From assembly GCF_019857225.1 (NCBI RefSeq), contig NZ_JAFJSY010000035.1:59519-123518 (forward strand): DNA of 64,000 nt, in the 5' to 3' direction. The stretch is from Streptomyces plumbidurans (GTDB lineage Bacteria; Actinomycetota; Actinomycetes; Streptomycetales; Streptomycetaceae). Made by a program: the position numbers and the translations under genes. Position 1 is the stretch's first letter; the number at the start of each line of letters is the position of its first letter. The notes under the pieces are model-generated. The model saw only the letters and a list, made by a program, of their open reading frames with translations. It was not told the DNA's origin and made no database searches. This document shows, piece after piece, positions 59,490 through 64,000 of the stretch.

Positions 59490-60611
59490 TCACCAGCTGA
59501 CCGAGGCCGCCACCGGCCGGTGGTCGCTGCCGGTGGACGGCAGCACCTGCGCACTCTGCGGCCGCACCCCCCGCACCAGGATCTGGTCGATCCGCGCCAC
59601 CGGGAACGCCGCCGGCCAGCTGAAGCCGAACCCGTCCCCGGCCTCGTCCTGGGCCGAGCGCAGCTCCGAGGTGAGGCCGTCGAAGGCGCGGTCGTCCAGC
59701 GAGCCGTTCAGGTCGCCGAGCAGCATCACCCGCTCGTTCTTCTCGGCGGCGACGGCCTCGGCGAGCGCCTGCACTCCCCTGTTCCGCTGGGCCGTCAAGA
59801 AGCCCGTCCGGGGAGTCACCCGTACCGATCCGAGGTGGGCCACGTACACCGCCAGCGGACCCTGCTTCGTGGCCACCGTCGTGCGCATGGCGCGGGCCGA
59901 GGACAGTGTCGCCTCGGCCGGCCTCGTGGCCGCCAGCGGCCCGTAGTTCATGCCGTCGTAGACCGGCCGGGTGTCCGACAGCGGCAGCCTGCTCCACAGC
60001 CCGACCGTGCCCTGCACCGCGTGGTACGGGTACGCCTTCGCCAGTGCCTTCTCGTACGTGCCCAACGCCTGCGGGGTGATCTCCTCCAGGGCCAGCAGGT
60101 CCGCGCCGCGGGCGGCCAGGTCGCGGGCTGTACCGGCCGGGTCGGGGTTGCCGGCGTCGACGTTCTGGCTGACCACGGTGAGGTCTCCGCCGGGGTGGGA
60201 GCGGTCGCCGAGCAGCCCGCCGAACAGGTTCAGCCACACCACGACCGGCAGCAGCAGCGCGACCACCGCGGAGGCGGAGCGGCGCCACAGCGCCCCGGCC
60301 AGCAGCACCGGCACGAACAGGCCGAACCACGGCAGCAGGGTCTCCACCAGGCTGCCGAGGTTTCCGGTCCGGTTCGGGATCCATGCGTGCAGCCCCATGA
60401 GCAGGCCCAGCAGCAGCGCCAGCACCGTGAGCACCGGTCCGCGTCTCCAGGGCCCCGGCCGGCGGAGGGCACGGATCGCCCGGCGGAGGACCGCGGGCCG
60501 GGCTGCCGGTCGGCCTGCGGATCGGCCTGCGGATGAGCCTGAGGGTCGGCTCGCGGCTCCCTCCTCAAGCCCGTCGGCGGCGGTGGCGTCCGTATGAAAA
60601 GTGCTGGTCAA
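59490..60611 (-). CDS. Endonuclease/exonuclease/phosphatase-family membrane protein
   Basis: 373 residues. An Arg/Pro/Ser-rich N-terminus is followed by three TM helices (about 56-74, 84-106, 109-126) and an EEP domain: VVSQNVDAGN, ALEEITPQALGTYE (metal Glu), LLGDLNGSLDD, GSDHRPVAASV (catalytic His). The catalytic domain is outside the membrane if the topology is right. It may cut phosphodiesters in phospholipid or DNA. TTG at 60611 is the best start (GAGGA upstream), but not certain. Confidence 0.8.
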   Translation of the reverse strand: MTSTFHTDATAADGLEEGAASRPSGSSAGRSAGRPAARPAVLRRAIRALRRPGPWRRGPVLTVLALLLGLLMGLHAWIPNRTGNLGSLVETLLPWFGLFVPVLLAGALWRRSASAVVALLLPVVVWLNLFGGLLGDRSHPGGDLTVVSQNVDAGNPDPAGTARDLAARGADLLALEEITPQALGTYEKALAKAYPYHAVQGTVGLWSRLPLSDTRPVYDGMNYGPLAATRPAEATLSSARAMRTTVATKQGPLAVYVAHLGSVRVTPRTGFLTAQRNRGVQALAEAVAAEKNERVMLLGDLNGSLDDRAFDGLTSELRSAQDEAGDGFGFSWPAAFPVARIDQILVRGVRPQSAQVLPSTGSDHRPVAASVSW

Positions 60612-60756
60612 TGCTGCATCCTCGGGTCCTGGGTGGCGGGCGCACGGATGCGTGCGGTCACGCCGTCGCGTCACCAGTCAAGGCGCGGCGGTGTTGCCGG
60701 GGCGTATGCAAAATTCGATACGCCGACCAAATGCGCGGGCTCGTAGCCTGGGGAGT

Positions 60757-61452
60757 ATGCGTGTGCTGATTGTCGAGGACGAGCCGTATCTCGCCGAAGC
60801 CATCCGGGACGGCCTGCGTCTGGAGGCGATCGCCGCCGACATCGCGGGGGACGGCGACACCGCGCTGGAAATGCTGGACATCAACTCCTACGACATCGCC
60901 GTCCTCGACCGCGACATCCCCGGACCCTCCGGTGACGAGATCGCCAAACGCATCGTCGCCTCCGGCAGCGGTATGCCGATCCTCATGCTCACCGCGGCCG
61001 ACCGGCTCGACGACAAGGCCTCCGGGTTCGAACTGGGCGCCGACGACTATCTCACCAAGCCCTTCGAGCTCCAGGAACTCGTGCTCAGGCTCCGTGCACT
61101 GGACCGCAGACGCGGGCACAGCAGGCCTCCGGTGCGGGAGATCGCGGGCCTGCGCCTCGACCCGTTCCGCCGCGAGGTCCACCGCGACGGCCGCTATGTC
61201 GCGTTGACCAGGAAGCAGTTCGCGGTGCTGGAGGTCCTGGTCGCCGCCGAGGGCGGAGTCGTCAGCGCCGAGGAACTGCTGGAACGCGCGTGGGACGCCA
61301 ACGCCGATCCGTTCACCAACGCCGTACGCATCACGGTCTCGGCCCTGCGCAAGCGGCTGGGCGAACCCTGGGTCATCGCGACCGTGCCGGGCGTCGGCTA
61401 CCGCATCGACGCCGGGCCGGGCGGCGGGCACGAGGGGCGGGACCGTGGATAG
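60757..61452 (+). CDS. OmpR-family response regulator
   Basis: 231 residues: receiver domain with acidic pair EDEP (about 7-10), phospho-Asp in AVLDRDIPGPSG (about 51), Lys in LTKPFELQEL; then a winged-helix trans_reg_C domain (GRYVALTRKQFAVLEVLVAA to VPGVGYRID). ATG at 60757 follows GGGAG. The stop overlaps the start of the sensor kinase, forming one two-component operon. Target genes are not shown; the EEP gene is divergent. Confidence 0.93.
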   Translation: MRVLIVEDEPYLAEAIRDGLRLEAIAADIAGDGDTALEMLDINSYDIAVLDRDIPGPSGDEIAKRIVASGSGMPILMLTAADRLDDKASGFELGADDYLTKPFELQELVLRLRALDRRRGHSRPPVREIAGLRLDPFRREVHRDGRYVALTRKQFAVLEVLVAAEGGVVSAEELLERAWDANADPFTNAVRITVSALRKRLGEPWVIATVPGVGYRIDAGPGGGHEGRDRG

Positions 61453-61495
61453 GCAGTCCGGGTTGAAGGACAGGACCGTGGATAGGCAGCCCGGG
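61441..61495 (+). repeat. 33-bp period duplication at regulator/kinase junction
   Basis: GACCGTGGATAGGCAGTCCG... at 61441-61462 recurs with one change at 61474-61495. The unit contains both the regulator stop (TAG) and the kinase start (GTG). As the period is 33, the frame is kept and the kinase N-terminus reads DRQSGL-KDRTV-DRQPGL, giving it two alternative GTG starts (61445 and 61478). Confidence 0.9.
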
Positions 61496-62560
61496 CTGAG
61501 CGTCCGCCTCAAGCTCACCCTCAGCTACGCCGGGTTCCTCATGCTCGCGGGTGCTCTGCTGCTCGTCGCCGTGGGCGTGTTCATGCTGCGGCAGGGGTGG
61601 TTGGAGACCAATGAGTCGGGGGCGGTGAGGGTGACTCCGGGCACCCTCTTCGTGCAGAGCTTCGCCCCGACGGCGGCCGCGGTCGTGGTGTTCCTGCTGG
61701 TGTTCGGCCTGCTGGGGGGCTGGATCCTCGCCGGGCGCATGCTCGCGCCCCTGGACCGGATCACCCACGCCACGCGTACGGCCGCGGCAGGGTCCCTGTC
61801 CCACCGCATCCGACTGCCGGGCCGCAGGGACGAGTTCCGCGAACTCGCCGACGCCTTCGACACGATGCTCGCGCAGCTCGAAGCGCACGTGGCGGAACAG
61901 CAGCGGTTCGCCGCCAACGCCTCGCACGAGCTGCGTACGCCGCTGGCGATCTCGAAGACGCTCATCGACGTCGCCCGCGCCGATCCGAACCATGACGCCG
62001 GCGAACTCGTCGACCGGCTGCACACCGTCAACACCCGGGCCATCGACCTCACCGAGGCCCTGCTCCTGCTCAGCCGCGCCAACCGGCGGTCCTTCACCCG
62101 GGAACGTGTCGACCTCTCCCTCGTCGCGGAGGAGGCGGCCGAGACGCTCCATCCGCTCGCGGAGAAGCACGGCGTCACGCTGGACACCAGCGGCGACATC
62201 GCCCCCACGAGCGGATCACCCGCGCTCTTGCTGCAGCTCGCCACGAACCTCGTGCACAACGCGATCGTCCACAACGTCCCGGAACAGGGCTCCGTCCGGA
62301 TCCACACCGCCCCGGGCCCCAAGTCCGTCGTCCTCACCGTCGAGAACACCGGCGAGCGGCTCCCACCGGACCTGGTCGCGACCCTCACCGAACCCTTCCG
62401 GCGCGGCACCGAGCGCATCCACACCGACCACGCGGGCGTCGGCCTCGGCCTGGCCATCGTCAAGACCATCACCGAGGCGCACGACGGAACCCTCACGCTC
62501 ACCCCACGCCCGAACGGCGGGCTGCGCATCACCGTGGAACTGCCCAAGGCACGTGAGTGA
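61445..62560 (+). CDS. Sensor histidine kinase
   Basis: 371 residues: TM1 about 25-45, short extracytoplasmic loop, TM2 about 63-88, HAMP, then HisKA with NASHELRTPLAISK (phospho-His) and HATPase boxes NLVHNAI, GVGLGLAIVK. The small loop means it probably senses the membrane itself. GTG at 61445 overlaps the response regulator stop; a duplicated second GTG at 61478 is also possible. Pairs with the upstream regulator. Confidence 0.92.
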   Translation: MDRQSGLKDRTVDRQPGLSVRLKLTLSYAGFLMLAGALLLVAVGVFMLRQGWLETNESGAVRVTPGTLFVQSFAPTAAAVVVFLLVFGLLGGWILAGRMLAPLDRITHATRTAAAGSLSHRIRLPGRRDEFRELADAFDTMLAQLEAHVAEQQRFAANASHELRTPLAISKTLIDVARADPNHDAGELVDRLHTVNTRAIDLTEALLLLSRANRRSFTRERVDLSLVAEEAAETLHPLAEKHGVTLDTSGDIAPTSGSPALLLQLATNLVHNAIVHNVPEQGSVRIHTAPGPKSVVLTVENTGERLPPDLVATLTEPFRRGTERIHTDHAGVGLGLAIVKTITEAHDGTLTLTPRPNGGLRITVELPKARE

Positions 62561-62569
62561 GGCGGCGGA

Positions 62570-62885
62570 TCAGCGCGGGAGCGCGTGCGGGTCGCCGGAC
62601 GGGAGCCACACGTCCCCTTCCCGCAGCCCGAGGTCGCCCACCCCGTCGCACATGACGTCCACGACGGCGAGGACCCCGGCGCGCTCCTCGTTCTCGCGCC
62701 ACACCAGGGACCAGGTCCAGTACACCTTCGGCGCCACGATCTCCCGGCGGACCAGGTCGGGCGGGAGCGGACTGGTCTGTCCCTTGGGCGAGTTGACGAC
62801 GGGACGCGTGCAGCGGCGGACGTGGTCGAAGAAGGCGGGACCGGTGATCGCGCCGTCGGAGATACGGACCGTACGGGCCCCGCGC
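62570..62885 (-). pseudogene. LysR regulator, C-terminal fragment
   Basis: About 105 codons read VRISDGAITGPAFFDHVRRC, RREIVAPKVYWTWSLVWREN and GLREGDVWLPSGDPHALPR then stop: the effector-domain end of a LysR protein that usually stands divergent from a YbfB/YjiJ-type MFS gene. The HTH half is missing. Upstream the sequence turns directly into the MFS gene on the other strand, so a deletion has removed the front of both genes. Confidence 0.75.
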
Positions 62886-63879
62886 TGATCCGGTCCCGGA
62901 CCGTCCTGCGCGGCTCCCTGCTTCTGCTGACGGCCACGCCGGCCGCGATGCCGCTGACCCACAGCACTGCGGTGTGGGGTGTGCTGCGGCTGCTGGCCGG
63001 GGTGACGAGCGCGCTGGTCTTCGTCGTCGCGGCGGGCTCGCTCCTGCACCATCTGCGGGAGCATCCGCCGCATCTGTCCGGGTGGGCGTTCGGCGGGGTG
63101 CGCGCCGGGATCGCCCTGTCCGGCCTGCTGGTCCTGGCCCTGCGGTCCGTCGCCGACTGGCGGGCGCCCTGGTGGGCGTCGGCCGCACTCGCGGCACTGC
63201 TGGCCTGCGGCGCGTGGAATCTACGTCCGGAGGGGGCGCCCACCGCCGCGAGGCGTGGCGGCAGCCCCGGCCCCCGCACCCACCGCTGGTTCGGCGCGCT
63301 CTTCGTCAGCTACACCCTGGAGGGCGTCGGCTACATCGTCGCCGGCACCTTCCTGGTCGCGGCCGTCGGACAGGGCTCCCCCGGCTGGGTCGGCAGCGGC
63401 GCCTGGGTACTCGTAGGGCTGGCAGCCGTACCCTCCTCGGCGCTGTGGGCCCGCCTCGGACACCGCTTCTCCCGCCCCGGCCTACTCCTGAGCGCGCTGC
63501 TGATCCAGTCGGCCGGCATCGCCCTCCCCGCCCTGACCGACGCCACGGCAGCCGCCCTCGTCTCGGCGATCCTGTTCGGCGCGACCTTCCTAGGAGTCAG
63601 CACCCTCGCCCTGGCCACCGGCGCCCACCTGCGCTTCCCCCGCTCGGTCGCACTACTGACGGCAGGCTACTCAGTCGGCCAGATCCTCGGCCCCTCCTGG
63701 TCACCCCTCTCCTGCACCACGGCTACCACCAGGCCCTGCTGTTGGCCGCCCTCGTGGTCCTCGCTGCGGCCGGGGCCGCCGCCGTGCTGCGGATCGAGTT
63801 CCCGCACCACATGGTCGTAGTACGACACACGAACCCGCTGCACCAGCGAGAATCAACCGAGGACGCCCGGCCCGCGTAG
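62886..63879 (+). pseudogene. MFS transporter (YbfB/YjiJ-like), truncated and frameshifted
   Basis: Reads LIRSRTVLRGSLLLLTATPA and on through nine or so TM segments (SLLHHLREHPPHLSGWAFGG, RTHRWFGALFVSYTLEGVGY). TM1-2 and the start are missing (deletion scar). Near 63695 the frame shifts: after YSVGQILGP the following LLVTPLLHHGYHQALLLAAL continues in another frame, best explained by loss of one C from a C run. Ends at TAG 63877-63879 in the second frame. Confidence 0.78.
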
Positions 63880-63929
63880 GACGAACGACGACGCCCGCGC
63901 CGCATTCGTTCAATCACTTTCGCCCTGGC

Positions 63930-64000
63930 CGCCTCGTGGTCCTCTCCGCGGCGGCGGCCGCTACCGTGCTGCGCATCGGGTTCCCGCACCACATGGTCGT
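63930..64000 (+). pseudogene. Second, diverged copy of the MFS tail
   Basis: 63930-64000 repeats 63742-63817 with scattered changes: both read LVVLAAAGAAAVLRIEFPHHM or close (copy 2: LVVLSAAAAATVLRIGFPHH). The copy is out of frame with what precedes it and runs off the window. It is a duplicated 3' end of the MFS pseudogene. Confidence 0.75.

Noticed and set aside
62585..62885. Plus-strand open frame upstream of the MFS gene as its N-terminus
   Set aside because: It is antisense to the clearly recognisable LysR C-terminus and its translation is not membrane-like.

Overview
The window reads as chromosomal DNA of a Streptomyces or a very close relative. Base composition is very GC-rich, codon third positions are almost all G or C, GTG and TTG starts are common, and purine-rich ribosome sites sit in front of most genes. 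The gene families are typical of the genus: paired cobalamin methyltransferase/reductase genes, zinc-independent ribosomal protein paralogs, a TIGR02960-type sigma factor, PF04672 methyltransferase, TerD, peptidase inhibitor I36 and a ceb-like sugar operon without its own ATPase. I see no phage module, transposase, CRISPR array or secondary-metabolite cluster. About 70 intact protein genes, one tRNA-Pro(GGG), several decayed genes and many short repeats and dyad sites are supported.

Layout. 0-8 kb: DUF309 protein, cobF/cobK facing each other, a secreted alpha/beta hydrolase, a three-gene ribosomal protein operon (L33-L31-L36, all cysteine-free types), a TSUP permease, a lysophospholipase-like hydrolase, Dps and a DNA-repair-like HhH protein. 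7.9-14.9 kb: a tightly coupled minus-strand operon (XRE-cupin regulator, M24 hydrolase, E1 alpha and beta of a 2-oxoacid/acetoin-type dehydrogenase, amidohydrolase, bicupin, SDR). It looks like an uncharacterised catabolic pathway. 15-20 kb: HAD phosphatase, P450 pseudogene, K+ channel, lipoprotein, a striking array of about two dozen degenerate ~38-bp repeats, and a PF04672 methyltransferase. 20-23 kb: a glutamine-synthetase-like protein plus an amidohydrolase that together resemble a split FluG. 23-31.7 kb: small metabolic, regulatory and secreted proteins.

31.7-44 kb: an SPFH/flotillin gene with a small NfeD-like partner, TerD and a BlaI-type repressor either side of a BlaI-like operator, a LysR/SDR pair, two MFS exporters, a TetR regulator facing the second exporter across four matching operator-like dyads, PhoU, a TesB-like thioesterase and a CDF metal exporter. 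44.3-50.5 kb: a LacI regulator divergent from a sugar-binding lipoprotein, two permeases and a GH1 beta-glucosidase, with two CebR-like dyads between. 51-62.6 kb: tRNA-Pro, an MFS exporter, a GNAT/XRE-cupin pair with a perfect operator at the regulator start, LysR, the kbl/tdh threonine pathway, a MocA-type oxidoreductase, an EEP phosphodiesterase and a two-component system. 62.6-64 kb: a deletion scar that fused truncated LysR and MFS genes, with a second decayed copy of the MFS tail at the window edge.

Two trends run through the window. First, several genes have lost their middle while keeping both ends (P450, M24 peptidase, LysR/MFS). Second, short tandem duplications of 15-33 bp recur exactly at gene ends or starts (cobF, glutamine-synthetase-like gene, sugar permease, tdh, oxidoreductase, response regulator/kinase junction). 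Both point to frequent small slippage and deletion events in this lineage. All product names come from reading the translated sequences against remembered family features; no database search was possible.
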